Assembly (NCBI RefSeq): GCF_025128055.1
Contig: NZ_JAHLYS010000017.1
Location: 1 to 35,638 of the forward strand
Length of the DNA: 35,638 bases
Reading direction: 5' to 3'
Source of the DNA: Synechococcus sp. CS-1329
GTDB lineage: Bacteria; Cyanobacteriota; Cyanobacteriia; PCC-6307; Cyanobiaceae
Shown here: positions 10,333 to 19,548 of the stretch, piece after piece
Layout: each line of letters begins with the position of its first letter
Position numbering within the stretch: the stretch's first letter is position 1
The notes under the pieces: generated by a model
Database searches by the model: none
What the model saw: the letters and a program-made list of their open reading frames with translations, nothing else
What the model was told of the DNA's origin: nothing
Made by a program: the position numbers and the translations under genes

Positions 10333-11430
10333 TCAGTCTTCGGCCCAGATGTAACGGGTGAGTTCGCTGGGATCCGGATCCGGTGCCCCGACGGCGAAGG
10401 TCACCGCATCGGCCACCTCAGCGTCGATCTCCTTCTCGATCGCCTTGAGCTCCTCGCTGCTGACCAGGTCGTGACTGGTGAGGTGGGCGGCCAGGGCCTT
10501 GATCGGATCCCGCTTGGCCCAGAACTCCTTCTCCGCCTCGCTGCGCAGCTCGTCAGGGTCGGCCAGGGAATGGCCGCGGAAGCGATAGGTGAGGCATTCG
10601 AGCAGGGTGGGACCCTCGCCGGCGCGGGCCCTCTCCACCGCCCGCTGGGCGGCGGCGCGCACCGCCAGCACATCCATGCCGTCGACTTCCTCACCCGCCA
10701 TGCCGAAGGCGGCGGCCTTGCGCCAGATCTCCGGATCGCTGGTGGCACGGTCGTGGGACATGCCAATCGCCCATTTGTTGTTCTCGACGACAAACAGAAT
10801 CGGCAACTTCCACAGCGCCGCCATGTTCAGGCATTCAAAGAACTGGCCGTTGTTGCAGGTGCCGTCGCCGAAGAAGGCGGCGGTGACGGCATCGCTGTCG
10901 GCCTCACCGAGGGCATCACGCTTGTAGCGGCTGGTGAAGGCGGCGCCGAGGGCCACCGGAATGCCCTCGCCGATGAAGGCATAGCCCCCGAGCAGATGGT
11001 GCTCCTTGGAGAACAGGTGCATGGAGCCGCCGCGGCCCTTGCTGCAGCCGGTGGCCTTGCCGAACAGCTCGCTCATCACCTCGCGGGCGGGAACGCCGGC
11101 ACTGAGGGCATGCACGTGGTCGCGGTAGGTGCTGCAGAACCAGTCGTGCTGGGCGCGCATCGCCTTGATCACCCCAGTGGCAACGGCCTCCTGGCCGTTG
11201 TAGAGGTGAACAAAGCCGAACATCTTGCCCCGGTAGTACATCTCGGCGCACTTGTCCTCGAAGCGACGCCCGAGGGTCATGTCGCGGTAGAGGGTCAGGC
11301 CCTCCTCGCGGCTCACCGTGGCGAGGCCCGCCGGGTAGAGGGCCGCCAGGCGTTCGGCGTGGCTGCCGGCTGCTGCTGCTTCAGCCCCGGCGGCGGCGGA
11401 TTGGATTGTGGCGGCGATCTCCTGAGTCAT
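10333..11430 (-). CDS. pdhA: Pyruvate dehydrogenase E1 component alpha subunit
   Basis: With the beta subunit, encoded elsewhere, this forms the thiamine-diphosphate-dependent E1 that decarboxylates pyruvate and acetylates the E2 lipoyl group. The 365-residue protein has the typical order: [45 protein letters not shown], and the thiamine-diphosphate motif [17 protein letters not shown], followed by [15 protein letters not shown] and [16 protein letters not shown] choose ATG 11430 because upstream sequence in frame is non-conserved and runs antisense into the divergent gene. The gene ends 12 bases from the sigma factor stop, tail to tail, and starts head to head with ftn2. Confidence 0.95.
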   Translation of the reverse strand: MTQEIAATIQSAAAGAEAAAAGSHAERLAALYPAGLATVSREEGLTLYRDMTLGRRFEDKCAEMYYRGKMFGFVHLYNGQEAVATGVIKAMRAQHDWFCSTYRDHVHALSAGVPAREVMSELFGKATGCSKGRGGSMHLFSKEHHLLGGYAFIGEGIPVALGAAFTSRYKRDALGEADSDAVTAAFFGDGTCNNGQFFECLNMAALWKLPILFVVENNKWAIGMSHDRATSDPEIWRKAAAFGMAGEEVDGMDVLAVRAAAQRAVERARAGEGPTLLECLTYRFRGHSLADPDELRSEAEKEFWAKRDPIKALAAHLTSHDLVSSEELKAIEKEIDAEVADAVTFAVGAPDPDPSELTRYIWAED

Positions 11431-11485
11431 GGCAAGGGGAGTCGAGGCTGATGACCGCAACTGTAGGGGGAGAGCTGAGCGGCAA

Positions 11486-11514
11486 AGGTCAAAACCGATG
11501 CCGCTGCCTACACT
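11486..11514 (+). promoter_or_regulatory. Candidate ftn2 promoter
   Basis: TACACT at 11509-11514 matches the sigma-70 -10 consensus at four of six positions and lies 32 bases before the chosen ftn2 start. The sequence 17 bases upstream (aggtca, 11486-11491) is a poor -35, as is common in picocyanobacteria. On the other strand TACAGT (complement of 11460-11465) and TTGACC (complement of 11487-11492) could serve pdhA, but their 21-base spacing is too long. This is pattern matching only. Confidence 0.3.
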
Positions 11515-11546
11515 CGCCGCAACGCCCAGGATCAAGGGCCCGTGAG

Positions 11547-13490
11547 TTGAAGGGGTTGGAACTGCCGATCGACCACTTCCGTCTGCTCGGCGTGAGCCCG
11601 GCGACCGATGCCCAGACTGTCTTGCGCACCCTTCAGCACCGCCTGGAGAACGCACCGGATCAGGGATTCACTCTCGAGGCCATCCGCGCCCGGGCCGATC
11701 TGCTCGAAGCCAGCGCCGACGTCCTCTCCGACTCCCAGCGTCGCCAGGCCTATGAGGCCCAGCTGATGGAGATCGAGCAGGGGAGCGAAGGGCAAGGGCT
11801 GGCGGCCGGTCTGGATGTGGCGCCAGCGAAGGATCTCGGCGGGCTGCTGCTGCTGCTGGAGGCGGGGCTGCCCCTGGAGGCCTTTGAGGCCACCATCGCG
11901 TGCCTGCAGCCACCCCAGGCCCCGGCCCTCGGCAGCGGCCGCGAAGCCGACCTCTGCCTGCTGGCGGCCCTGGCCTGCCGTGCCGCCGCCGCCGAGCTGC
12001 AGGGCCAGCGCAAGTACGAGGCCGCAGCCCAGCTGCTGCAGCAAGCCATCCAGAACCTGCAACGCATGGGCCAGAGGCCCGAACAACGGCTGCTGCTGGC
12101 CAACGATCTGCGCGATCTGCTGCCCTTCCGAGTGCTGGGGCTGGTGAGCCGGCCTCTCACCGCCCCCCAGGATCGCGCCGAAGGCCTGGAGTTGCTGGAG
12201 GGTCTGGTGAAGCGCCGCGGCGGCCTGGAGGGAGAAGAGGATTCCAGCCTCTCCCGCGACGACTTCCAGGCCTTCATCAAGCAGATCCGCCTCTTTCTCA
12301 CCGCTCAGGAACAGGTCGACCTCTTCGATCGCTGGGCCAGGGGCGGCTCGGCGGCGGCGGAATTTCTGGCCTGCTATGCCCTCACCGCCTCTGGCTTCGC
12401 CCAGCGCAAGCCCGAGCGCATCGCCGCGGCCCAGAGCCGTCTGCAGGCCTCCGGCCAGCCCGGCATCCAGCCGATGCTGGCCTGTCACCATCTGCTGCTC
12501 GGCCAGATCGAGCCGGCCGTCGAGCACTTCAATTCCGGAGCGGGGCCTGAACTCAAGGCCTGGGCCGAGGCGCAGACCGGTGATCCCCTCGCCCAGCTCT
12601 GTGCCTACTGCCGCGACTGGCTGGCCCGGGATGTGCTCCCCGGCTACCGCGACATCGAGGTGGATGCCGACCTCGAGACCTACTTCGCCGACCGCGACGT
12701 TCAGGCCTACGTGGGTCAGCAGGATCGCCGCCAGGCCCGCACCCACATGGCGGAGCCCATCTCCCTGGAACAGGCGGCCGCGGCCTGGGCCATGCCCGAG
12801 CTGGAACCCCTCGCTCCAGTCGCTTCTTCCGAAGAGCTCAGCCCCCCCGTTGCGGAGCCTCCCAGCGACGTGGTGGGGAAGGAGCTCAGGCCCCGGTCTG
12901 CCGCTGCCAGGCCGCTGGCCATGGCCGGGATCGCCCTGGCGACCGTGGCCGCCCTGGTCGCCGGCCTCGCGTTCCTGCTGCGCCCCCGGCCGGAGGCACC
13001 CCCGCCCGCACTGCCTCCGGCCGCCGGCCAGGCTCCCGCCACTGGCCAGGCCCCTGCCGACCCCAGCCCGCCAGCGGCGGCTGCCGCCACCCCGGTTCCG
13101 CTCACCAGCGCCAGCCCCAGCCAGCAGGAGATGCGCCTGCTGCTGGAGCGCTGGCTGGCCGCCAAGGCGGCCCTGCTCGACGGGCGCAGCAGCCAGGCCA
13201 ACCTCGATCAGCTGGCCCGCCCGGCCCTGGTGGCCGATCTGCGCTCAGAGGCCCGGGCCCTCAAAGCCAGGGGGGAGCAGCAGCAGATCCAGGCCAGGAT
13301 TCAGCAGTTCCGGCTCATCGACCAGAGCCCACGGCGGATCGCAGCCGACGTTCAGCTCGACTACAGCGAGGAGCGCCTCTCAGGCGAGCGGGTGATCGAG
13401 CCCAGAACCAACGCCCAACTGCGCAACATCTACGTGTTCGCCCGCGATGGCGGCACCTGGAAACTGGCTGATTTCTACAGACGCCGCTGA
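11547..13490 (+). CDS. ftn2: Cell division protein Ftn2/ZipN (ARC6 homologue)
   Basis: This is the cyanobacterial ancestor of plastid ARC6: a membrane-anchored protein that binds FtsZ and organises the divisome. The 647-residue product starts with a J-domain-like segment ([20 protein letters not shown] ... [13 protein letters not shown]). A long helical region follows, then a Pro/Ala stretch, one transmembrane helix near residues 455-478 ([20 protein letters not shown]), a Pro-rich spacer and a C-terminal IMS-type domain ending [21 protein letters not shown] use TTG 11547, with aaggg eight bases upstream; TTG 11556 (giving MELPIDHF) is equally plausible from the protein side. The gene is divergent from pdhA. 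Confidence 0.88.
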   Translation: MKGLELPIDHFRLLGVSPATDAQTVLRTLQHRLENAPDQGFTLEAIRARADLLEASADVLSDSQRRQAYEAQLMEIEQGSEGQGLAAGLDVAPAKDLGGLLLLLEAGLPLEAFEATIACLQPPQAPALGSGREADLCLLAALACRAAAAELQGQRKYEAAAQLLQQAIQNLQRMGQRPEQRLLLANDLRDLLPFRVLGLVSRPLTAPQDRAEGLELLEGLVKRRGGLEGEEDSSLSRDDFQAFIKQIRLFLTAQEQVDLFDRWARGGSAAAEFLACYALTASGFAQRKPERIAAAQSRLQASGQPGIQPMLACHHLLLGQIEPAVEHFNSGAGPELKAWAEAQTGDPLAQLCAYCRDWLARDVLPGYRDIEVDADLETYFADRDVQAYVGQQDRRQARTHMAEPISLEQAAAAWAMPELEPLAPVASSEELSPPVAEPPSDVVGKELRPRSAAARPLAMAGIALATVAALVAGLAFLLRPRPEAPPPALPPAAGQAPATGQAPADPSPPAAAAATPVPLTSASPSQQEMRLLLERWLAAKAALLDGRSSQANLDQLARPALVADLRSEARALKARGEQQQIQARIQQFRLIDQSPRRIAADVQLDYSEERLSGERVIEPRTNAQLRNIYVFARDGGTWKLADFYRRR

Positions 13491-13585
13491 GCTGAGGCTT
13501 GCAGAGCTGATCGGCGGAGCCCCCTGCTGTTGTGTCAGGGTCGGAATCAACGATCACCGTCTGGGATCACCCCTTCAGCAACGCC

Positions 13586-15058
13586 ATGTTCGACGAGCTC
13601 TCCCAGCGTTTTGAGGATGCGGTCAAGAGCCTGAAGGGCCAGGACCGCATCACCGAGAGCAACGTGGAGGGGGCCCTCAAGCAGGTGCGCCGTGCCCTGC
13701 TCGAAGCCGATGTGAGCCTGGAGGTGGTCAAGGGCTTCATCGAGGAGGTGCGCACCCAGGCGGTGGGCGCCGAAGTGGTGCGCGGCGTCAGCCCCGACCA
13801 GCAGTTCATCCAGCTGGTGCACCAGGCCCTGGTGGAGGTGATGGGCGGCGAGAACGCGCCGCTGGCGGTGGCCGATCAGGCCCCCACCGTGATCCTGATG
13901 GCGGGCCTGCAGGGGGCCGGCAAGACCACGGCCACCGCCAAGCTCGGCCTGCACCTCAAGGAGCAGGGCAAACGGGCACTGATGGTGGCCGCCGATGTCT
14001 ATCGGCCGGCCGCCATCGACCAGCTGCAGACCCTGGGGGCCCAGATCGGCGTGGAGGTGTTCAGCCTCGGAGCTGACGCCAGACCCGAAGAGATCGCCGC
14101 CGCCGGCATCGCCAAGGCGAAACAGGAGGGCTTCGACACGGTGCTGGTGGACACCGCCGGCCGCCTCCAGATCGACGCCGCAATGATGGAGGAGATGGTG
14201 CGGATCCGCCAGGCCGCGGCACCCGATGAGGTGCTGCTGGTGGTGGATTCGATGATCGGCCAGGAGGCGGCCGAGCTCACCCGCGCCTTCCACGCCCAGG
14301 TGGGCCTCACCGGCGCCGTGCTCACCAAGCTCGACGGCGACTCCCGCGGCGGGGCGGCCCTGTCGATCCGCAAGGTGAGCGGCGCCCCGATCAAGTTCAT
14401 CGGCACCGGCGAGAAGGTGGAGGCGCTGCAGCCCTTCCACCCCGAGCGGATGGCCAGCCGCATCCTGGGCATGGGCGATGTGCTCACCCTGGTGGAGAAG
14501 GCCTCCAAGGAGGTGGAGCTGGCCGATGTGGCCAAGATGCAGCAGAAGTTGCAGGAAGCCTCCTTCGACTTCTCCGACTTCCTGCAGCAGATGCGCATGA
14601 TCAAGCGCATGGGCTCCCTGGGCGGCCTGATGAAGCTGATCCCGGGCATGAACAAGATCGACGACGGCATGCTCAAGCAGGGGGAGGAGCAGCTCGGCAA
14701 GATCGAGGCGATGATCGGCTCGATGACCGCAGCCGAGAGGGAGCAGCCCCAGCTGCTGGCGGCCCAGCCCTCGCGGCGGCGGCGAATCGCGGCGGGCAGC
14801 GGCCACAGCCCCGCCGATGTCGACAAGGTGCTGGCCGACTTCCAGAAGATGCGCGGCTTCATGCAGCAGATGACCCGTGGCGGCATGCCCGGCATGCCTG
14901 GGATGCCTGGGATTCCCGGCATGGGCGGCGGCCTTCCCGGCATGGGCGGCGCCGGCATGCCGGGAATGCCGGGCCTGCCGGCGGCCGCCGGGAGGGGCGG
15001 CGGCTCGCGCAAGGCCAGCCGTCCCCCCAAGAAGCGCAAGGGGTTCGGCCAGCTCTGA
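13586..15058 (+). CDS. ffh: Signal recognition particle protein Ffh (SRP54)
   Basis: Ffh binds SRP RNA and signal sequences and delivers ribosomes to the membrane through FtsY. The 490-residue product starts at the canonical MFDELSQRFEDAVKSLKG (ATG 13586); the frame is open to 13532, but that part is not conserved. The NG domain has the P-loop GLQGAGKTT at residues 107-115, DVYRPAAIDQL, DTAGRLQID and TKLDGDSRGGAAL. The methionine-rich M domain has QMRMIKRMGSLGGLMKLIPG and the RNA-binding PSRRRRIAAGSG. The tail is a Gly/Met/Pro repeat (GMPGMPGMPGIPGMGGG and similar, about residues 432-466) followed by a basic end. Confidence 0.96.
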   Translation: MFDELSQRFEDAVKSLKGQDRITESNVEGALKQVRRALLEADVSLEVVKGFIEEVRTQAVGAEVVRGVSPDQQFIQLVHQALVEVMGGENAPLAVADQAPTVILMAGLQGAGKTTATAKLGLHLKEQGKRALMVAADVYRPAAIDQLQTLGAQIGVEVFSLGADARPEEIAAAGIAKAKQEGFDTVLVDTAGRLQIDAAMMEEMVRIRQAAAPDEVLLVVDSMIGQEAAELTRAFHAQVGLTGAVLTKLDGDSRGGAALSIRKVSGAPIKFIGTGEKVEALQPFHPERMASRILGMGDVLTLVEKASKEVELADVAKMQQKLQEASFDFSDFLQQMRMIKRMGSLGGLMKLIPGMNKIDDGMLKQGEEQLGKIEAMIGSMTAAEREQPQLLAAQPSRRRRIAAGSGHSPADVDKVLADFQKMRGFMQQMTRGGMPGMPGMPGIPGMGGGLPGMGGAGMPGMPGLPAAAGRGGGSRKASRPPKKRKGFGQL

Positions 15059-15091
15059 TGGGCGGCAAGGTAAGGTCGTTGTTTGGCGCGT

Positions 15092-15119
15092 GATTTCACC
15101 GCCAGGCGGAGTTTCCGCC
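15092..15119 (+). promoter_or_regulatory. Hairpin in the ffh-rpsP gap (possible rpsP leader)
   Basis: ggcgga (15105-15110) and tccgcc (15114-15119) form a perfect six-pair stem with loop gtt, and just before it gtgatttcac (15090-15099) is itself self-complementary. They lie in the 96-base gap between ffh and rpsP with no T-run after them, so a leader or processing structure for the ribosomal protein gene is more likely than a terminator. The role is inferred. Confidence 0.35.
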
Positions 15120-15154
15120 CACCCCAACACCAAAGTCAGCAAGGCAAGGCCACG

Positions 15155-15553
15155 ATGATCAAGCTCCGCCTGAAGCGGTTCGGCAAGAAGCGGGAAGTGA
15201 GCTTCCGCCTCGTGGCCACCAACAGCACGTCCCGTCGGGATGGTCTGCCGCTTGAGGAGCTTGGCTTCTACAACCCGCGCACCAAGGAAACCCGCTTGGA
15301 TGCCGAAGCCATCCGGGTGCGCCTGAGCCAGGGCGCTCAGCCCACCGACACGGTCCGCTCCCTGCTGGAGAAAGGTGGCCTGATCGAGAAAACCATCCGT
15401 CCCGGCGAAACCGTCGGCAAGGCCAAGCAGGCTGCCGCCCGTGAAGCCGCCGTCAAGGACGCCGCCAAGGCCGCTGCTGCAGCCAAAGCGGCTGAAGCAG
15501 CGGCCGCTGCCGCCGCCGAGCCTGAAGCCGAGGCCGTCAGCGCCGGTGCCTGA
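15155..15553 (+). CDS. rpsP: 30S ribosomal protein S16
   Basis: S16 is an assembly protein of the small ribosomal subunit. From ATG 15155 the product is 132 residues and opens with the family signature [20 protein letters not shown], followed by [19 protein letters not shown] and a segment ending near [13 protein letters not shown]. The first 85 or so residues are the complete S16 domain; the remaining residues are an Ala-rich tail with Lys and Glu ([19 protein letters not shown]), longer than in most bacteria. Purine-rich aaggcaagg lies just upstream as ribosome binding site. It is followed 11 bases later by the phoH-like gene. Confidence 0.96.
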   Translation: MIKLRLKRFGKKREVSFRLVATNSTSRRDGLPLEELGFYNPRTKETRLDAEAIRVRLSQGAQPTDTVRSLLEKGGLIEKTIRPGETVGKAKQAAAREAAVKDAAKAAAAAKAAEAAAAAAAEPEAEAVSAGA

Positions 15554-15564
15554 GCGGACGCCCC

Positions 15565-16554
15565 ATGGCCGGGGCTGAAACGCTTCCCTCCTTTGCGATC
15601 GACCTTCCCCACCAGGAAGCCGCCCTTGCCTTAGCCGGTGAGGCCGAAGCCACCCTGCATCGCCTTGAGGCCCTCACCGGGGCTTCCCTGGTGTTGCGGG
15701 GCCTTCAGCTGGTGATCCAGGGCAGACCCCCCCAGCTGGAGCGCGCCTCGGCTCTGGTGGAGCTGCTTCGGCCCCTCTGGGCTGAGGGTCAGGCCATCGG
15801 TGCGGTGGATCTGCAGACCGCCCTCACTGCCCTCGACAGCGGCCGCAGCAACGAGCATCGCGAGCTCTCCCAGCAGGTGCTGGCCCGCAGCCAGAGCGGC
15901 AAAGTGCTCCGCCCGCGCACCGTGCGCCAGAAGGCCTACGTGGAGGCGATGGAGCGCCACGACCTCACCCTCGCCCTCGGTCCGGCAGGCACCGGCAAAA
16001 CCTTCCTGGCCACCATTCAGGCCGTGCGCATGCTCCAGGAGCGACGGGTGGAGCGCCTGATCCTCACCCGACCCGCGGTGGAGGCCGGCGAGCGCCTGGG
16101 CTTCCTGCCCGGGGATCTGCAACAGAAGGTCGACCCCTACCTGCGCCCCCTCTACGACGCCCTGCATGGCCTGCTGGGGGCGGAGCGCACCACGGCCCTG
16201 CTGGAGCGAGGAGTGATCGAGGTGGCGCCGCTGGCCTACATGCGCGGCCGCACCCTGGCCGATGCCTTTGTGATCCTCGACGAAGCCCAGAACACCACCC
16301 CCGCCCAGATGCGCATGGTGCTCACCCGGCTGGGGGAGAACTCGCGCATGGTGGTCACCGGGGATCCCACCCAGTCGGATCTGCCCCGCGACCAGCTCAG
16401 TGGCCTGGTGGAGGCCGCCGGCGTGCTGGCGGATGTGGAGGGCGTGGCGATCTGCCACCTCACCGCCGCCGATGTGGTGCGCCACCCGCTGGTGCAGCGG
16501 CTGGTGCAGGCCTACGCCCGCCGCGATGCGGTGACACCGGCCAAACAACGATAG
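15565..16554 (+). CDS. PhoH-like ATPase (YbeZ type)
   Basis: The 329-residue protein has a short N-terminal domain of KH-like character (ATLHRLEALTGASLVLRGLQ) and a C-terminal PhoH ATPase domain. That domain starts with RPRTVRQKAYVEAM and holds Walker A GPAGTGKTF at residues 139-147, LTRPAVEAGERLGFLPGD, and Walker B FVILDEAQN, followed by MVVTGDPTQSDLP. PhoH proteins are putative RNA helicases or ATPases linked to RNA processing and ribosome maturation, often next to the RNase YbeY, which is not seen here. The position after ffh and rpsP agrees with a translation-related role. Confidence 0.9.
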   Translation: MAGAETLPSFAIDLPHQEAALALAGEAEATLHRLEALTGASLVLRGLQLVIQGRPPQLERASALVELLRPLWAEGQAIGAVDLQTALTALDSGRSNEHRELSQQVLARSQSGKVLRPRTVRQKAYVEAMERHDLTLALGPAGTGKTFLATIQAVRMLQERRVERLILTRPAVEAGERLGFLPGDLQQKVDPYLRPLYDALHGLLGAERTTALLERGVIEVAPLAYMRGRTLADAFVILDEAQNTTPAQMRMVLTRLGENSRMVVTGDPTQSDLPRDQLSGLVEAAGVLADVEGVAICHLTAADVVRHPLVQRLVQAYARRDAVTPAKQR

Positions 16555-16619
16555 GGAGAACCGCACACTTCCACCCAACTGTCACTGGCAGGATGGTGGC
16601 AATCGAATTCACTGGTCCC

Positions 16620-17348
16620 ATGCCAGCCAGCAGCAATTTCCAGGAAGCGATCCGCGAGGCCCAGCAGGGCGCGCTGATCGGTCCCAACGTGGTCAACAAG
16701 GCGCTGCCCTACGTGGGTGGCGGCATGGTGCTCACCGCCGCCGGCGTGGTCGGCGGCCTCTCGATGATCGGCACCCCGCTGTTCATGCCGCTCTTCTGGG
16801 TGGCGCTGATCGGCAACTTCATCCTCTTCTTCGTCGCCCAGAACGTGGCGATGAAGGGCAACAACGGCACGGCCCTGCCGATCCTGGCGGTCTACAGCCT
16901 GATCACCGGCTTCACCCTCAGCGGCATCGTCGAGATGGCGATCGGCACCGCCGGCATCGGCGCGATCGGCACCGCCGCCCTGGCCACCGGCATCACCTTC
17001 GTGGTGGCCTCAGTGGTGGGCCGGCGCATGAGCGACACGATCGGCCAGGCCCTCGCCGGCGTGGTGGGCCTGGGGATCCTCGGCCTGATCATCGCCATGG
17101 TGGTTCAGATCGTGGGCGGAATCTTCATCCCCGGCTTCGGCGGCAGCGGCTTTGAGCTGCTGATCGCCGGCTTCGGCACCGTGTTGTTCGTGGGAGCCGC
17201 CTTCCTCGATTTCTACACCATGCCCCGCACCTACAACGACGACCAGTACCTGGCCGGCGCTCTGGGCATGTACCTCACCTACATCAACCTGTTCATCTTC
17301 ATCCTGCGCCTGATCATTGCCCTCAACGGCGGCGGCCGTCGCGACTGA
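16620..17348 (+). CDS. Bax inhibitor-1 family integral membrane protein
   Basis: The product is 242 residues from ATG 16620 (MPASSNFQEAIREAQ); an in-frame ATG at 16593 would add nine residues. I prefer the later start because picocyanobacterial homologues, as I remember them, begin this way. About seven hydrophobic helices follow, with FWVALIGNFILFFVAQN, AVYSLITGFTLSGIVEMAIG, and a C-terminal stretch AAFLDFYTMPRTYNDDQYLAGALGMY leading to a last helix. The pattern matches the BI-1/YccA (UPF0005) family, membrane proteins with suspected calcium-leak or protease-associated roles; the role in cyanobacteria is unknown. Confidence 0.85.
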   Translation: MPASSNFQEAIREAQQGALIGPNVVNKALPYVGGGMVLTAAGVVGGLSMIGTPLFMPLFWVALIGNFILFFVAQNVAMKGNNGTALPILAVYSLITGFTLSGIVEMAIGTAGIGAIGTAALATGITFVVASVVGRRMSDTIGQALAGVVGLGILGLIIAMVVQIVGGIFIPGFGGSGFELLIAGFGTVLFVGAAFLDFYTMPRTYNDDQYLAGALGMYLTYINLFIFILRLIIALNGGGRRD

Positions 17349-17352
17349 AGCG

Positions 17353-17378
17353 GCTGAAGCGGCTTAAGCAAGTTCAGC
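17353..17378. terminator. Candidate hairpin between convergent genes
   Basis: gctgaa (17353-17358) and ttcagc (17373-17378) are complementary and enclose the palindrome gcttaagc, giving a two-part stem in the 53-base gap between the BI-1 gene and the minus-strand gene ending at 17402. A run of A follows on the plus strand and no T-run follows on either strand, so it is at best a weak shared terminator. The tandem nonamer tgaagcggc occurs twice (17346-17363) at its left arm. Confidence 0.3.
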
Positions 17379-17401
17379 AGCAGAAAAACAACCGATTCAG
17401 C

Positions 17402-17929
17402 TCAGTCGTCAGCCACCGCCAGCACAGCTGAGCGGATGGCCAGACGCTGGGCTTCGTCGTAGCCCCAGCGATTCAGGAAGGCCACATCCTCCCCGGAACC
17501 CTCCGCAGCGGCCAGCAGCAGCTCCAGCCGCTGTTTGACCGCCACTGGCTCCAGCAGGCGCAGCAGTTCAGTGCACCTCCGAGCCACCCGCTCGGATCCG
17601 GCCCGTTGACCCTCATCACCGCAGCGCTGGTGATGGAGCGCCATCGCCGTGCTCATGGCCAGGTTGCGGGCGCTGAGATCCACCACCCCCTCGCCAGCCT
17701 GGCGCAGGCTCAGCACCAGGCAATCCGGCAGGCGATCCATCAGCGGGGCGTCGCTGGTGAGCGACACCACGAAGAAACCGCGGGCGCCATCGAGGCTGGC
17801 CACCAGCTCCCCCACCCGATCGGCCAGCACCTCATCACTGAGTTCGCCGTTCTGCCAGTGGCCCAGCCAGGCCGCGGCGATCTCCATCGCCTGGGGAAAA
17901 CTGGGGGCGGGGGGAGTGGAAGCCGACAT
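17402..17929 (-). CDS. Conserved hypothetical protein divergent from era
   Basis: I do not recognise this family. From ATG 17929 the product is 175 residues; the open frame runs on upstream only as the antisense of era. It is soluble, acidic and helical: AMEIAAAWLGHWQNGELSDE near the start, a hydrophobic beta segment GARGFFVVSLTS, DRLPDCLVLSLRQAGEGVVD, NLAMSTAMALHHQRCGD, and a C-terminal helical end with FLNRWGYDEAQRLAIRSAVL. No signal peptide, membrane helix or metal motif is visible. The start is 31 bases from the era start on the other strand, so the two share a control region. Confidence 0.75.
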   Translation of the reverse strand: MSASTPPAPSFPQAMEIAAAWLGHWQNGELSDEVLADRVGELVASLDGARGFFVVSLTSDAPLMDRLPDCLVLSLRQAGEGVVDLSARNLAMSTAMALHHQRCGDEGQRAGSERVARRCTELLRLLEPVAVKQRLELLLAAAEGSGEDVAFLNRWGYDEAQRLAIRSAVLAVADD

Positions 17930-17960
17930 CTCGGACCGGTGGGCTGGCAGTGTTGAGGTT

Positions 17961-18992
17961 ATGGACAAGCCGGGCCTGAGCGAGACCGAACCAAAGCAGC
18001 CGTTGGGAGCTGAACGGCCACTGCCGTTGTCCCTGGCCCTGCCGGCGCAGGCCCCCGAGGGCTTTCGCTCCGGGTTTGTCGCCCTGATCGGTCGCCCCAA
18101 TGTGGGCAAATCGACCCTGCTCAACCACCTGGTGGGCGAGAAGGTGGCGATCACCTCGCCGGTGGCCCAGACCACCCGCAACCGCCTGCGGGCGATCCTC
18201 ACCACCCCCAGTGCCCAGCTGGTGCTGCTGGACACCCCCGGCATCCACAAGCCCCACCACCTGCTGGGGGAGCGCCTGGTGAAAAGTGCCCGCAGCGCCA
18301 TCGGCGAAGTGGACGTGGTGCTGCTGCTGGTGGATGGCAGTGAGCCGGCAGGGCGCGGCGATGGCTTCATCGTCGAGCTGCTGCGCTTCTGCCGGGCGCC
18401 GGTGCTGGTGGCCCTCAACAAGAACGATCTGGTGGACCCGCTGCGGGCCGCCGAGCTGGAGGCCAGCTACCGGGAGCTGCTGCTGTTCTCCGATCAGCGG
18501 GCCGATCCCACCGATCCCGGCCAGCGGCGCAGCGACTGGCCGCTGCTGGCCTGCAGCGCCAGCACGGGCGAAGGCTGCCCCGAACTGGTGGAGGCCCTGG
18601 CGGCCCGCCTGCCCCTGGGTCCCCATCTCTACCCGCCGGATGCGGTCAGCGATCAACCCGAGCAGCTGCTGCTGGCGGAGCTGATCCGCGAGCAGGTGCT
18701 CACGCTCACCCGCGAGGAGGTGCCCCACTCGGTGGCGGTGCAGGTGGAGCGGATTGTCGAAGACGGCAAGCGCATCGCCGTGCTGGCCACGGTGCTGGTG
18801 GAGCGCTCCAGCCAGAAGGGAATCCTGATCGGCAAGCGCGGTCAGATGCTCAAGGAGATCGGCAGCGGGGCCAGGGCCCAGATGCAGAAGGTCTTCGACG
18901 GACCGGTGTACCTGGAGTTGTTCGTCAAAGTGGTGCCCAACTGGCGGCGCAACCCGGCGCGGCTGGCGGAACTGGGCTATCGGGGCGAATGA
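17961..18992 (+). CDS. era: GTPase Era
   Basis: Era binds the 3' end of 16S rRNA and assists 30S assembly. The 343-residue product has an N-terminal extension of about 35 residues, then the GTPase domain with G1 GRPNVGKS at residues 44-51, the switch region TTRNRL, G3 DTPG (LLDTPGIHKPHHLLGERL), and G4 NKND. The C-terminal KH domain follows (VERSSQKGILIGKRGQMLKE) and ends with YLELFVKVVPNWRRNP. Start ATG 17961 has gagg just upstream. The extension is longer than in most bacteria. Confidence 0.95.
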   Translation: MDKPGLSETEPKQPLGAERPLPLSLALPAQAPEGFRSGFVALIGRPNVGKSTLLNHLVGEKVAITSPVAQTTRNRLRAILTTPSAQLVLLDTPGIHKPHHLLGERLVKSARSAIGEVDVVLLLVDGSEPAGRGDGFIVELLRFCRAPVLVALNKNDLVDPLRAAELEASYRELLLFSDQRADPTDPGQRRSDWPLLACSASTGEGCPELVEALAARLPLGPHLYPPDAVSDQPEQLLLAELIREQVLTLTREEVPHSVAVQVERIVEDGKRIAVLATVLVERSSQKGILIGKRGQMLKEIGSGARAQMQKVFDGPVYLELFVKVVPNWRRNPARLAELGYRGE

Positions 18993-19054
18993 TGGCCGCC
19001 CCAGTGGCCTCCTCCAGCGACTGAGAGGATGGAGGGCCAGAGTGCGCCCCCGCC

Positions 19055-19543
19055 GTGAACGGCTCCAGCCCCACCTTTCCCCCCGAAGACCTGCCAGCCT
19101 TTCTCGACCTCTGCGCCGGTCAGTGGATGGTCCTGCGCAGCCAGATGGAGGCCACCACAGCCGCCAGCGGCGACGACGACGCCTGGCATGACAGCAACCG
19201 CGGCGATCTCGGGGTGAGCCTGCGCCCGGCCGCCCCCGGCCGCTCCCTCGGGGGGCTGGAGGTGACGGCACCCGATGGCCAGGCCCGCCTGCTCGACTTC
19301 GAGGCCGGCGGCAGCCTGCTGGGCGCCGAGGGCAGCATCGGCCAGTGGCAGCTGTGGCCCGATGGCAGCCTGGAGCTGGTGATCAGCAGCGGTGGCCTGG
19401 AGCAGCGCGAGCGGATCTGGTTCACCAAACCGAACCTGCGCCTGCGTAGCGTGATCGTCAACGGCGCCGACGGCCAGCCGGAGCAGGCCAGCTTCTGCTC
19501 CGAGATCCGCCGCGTCAGCCGCCCGGCCCCGGCGGAGAGCTGA
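19055..19543 (+). CDS. Phycobiliprotein lyase, CpcS/CpeS/CpcU family
   Basis: These lipocalin-fold lyases attach phycocyanobilin or phycoerythrobilin to phycobiliprotein cysteines. The 162-residue product opens with [20 protein letters not shown] and has the family signatures REIRIWF-like ([16 protein letters not shown]) and, near the end, [10 protein letters not shown]. No signal or membrane segment is seen. Start is GTG 19055. Which subunit it serves cannot be told from sequence alone, and a sequence-degenerate S-type lyase with altered function is possible. It ends five bases before trmD. Confidence 0.78.
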   Translation: MNGSSPTFPPEDLPAFLDLCAGQWMVLRSQMEATTAASGDDDAWHDSNRGDLGVSLRPAAPGRSLGGLEVTAPDGQARLLDFEAGGSLLGAEGSIGQWQLWPDGSLELVISSGGLEQRERIWFTKPNLRLRSVIVNGADGQPEQASFCSEIRRVSRPAPAES

Positions 19544-19548
19544 GGGCC

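Noticed and set aside
13547-15142. Long minus-strand frames opposite ffh
   Set aside because: Low-complexity His/Leu-rich antisense of a clearly identified ffh gene.
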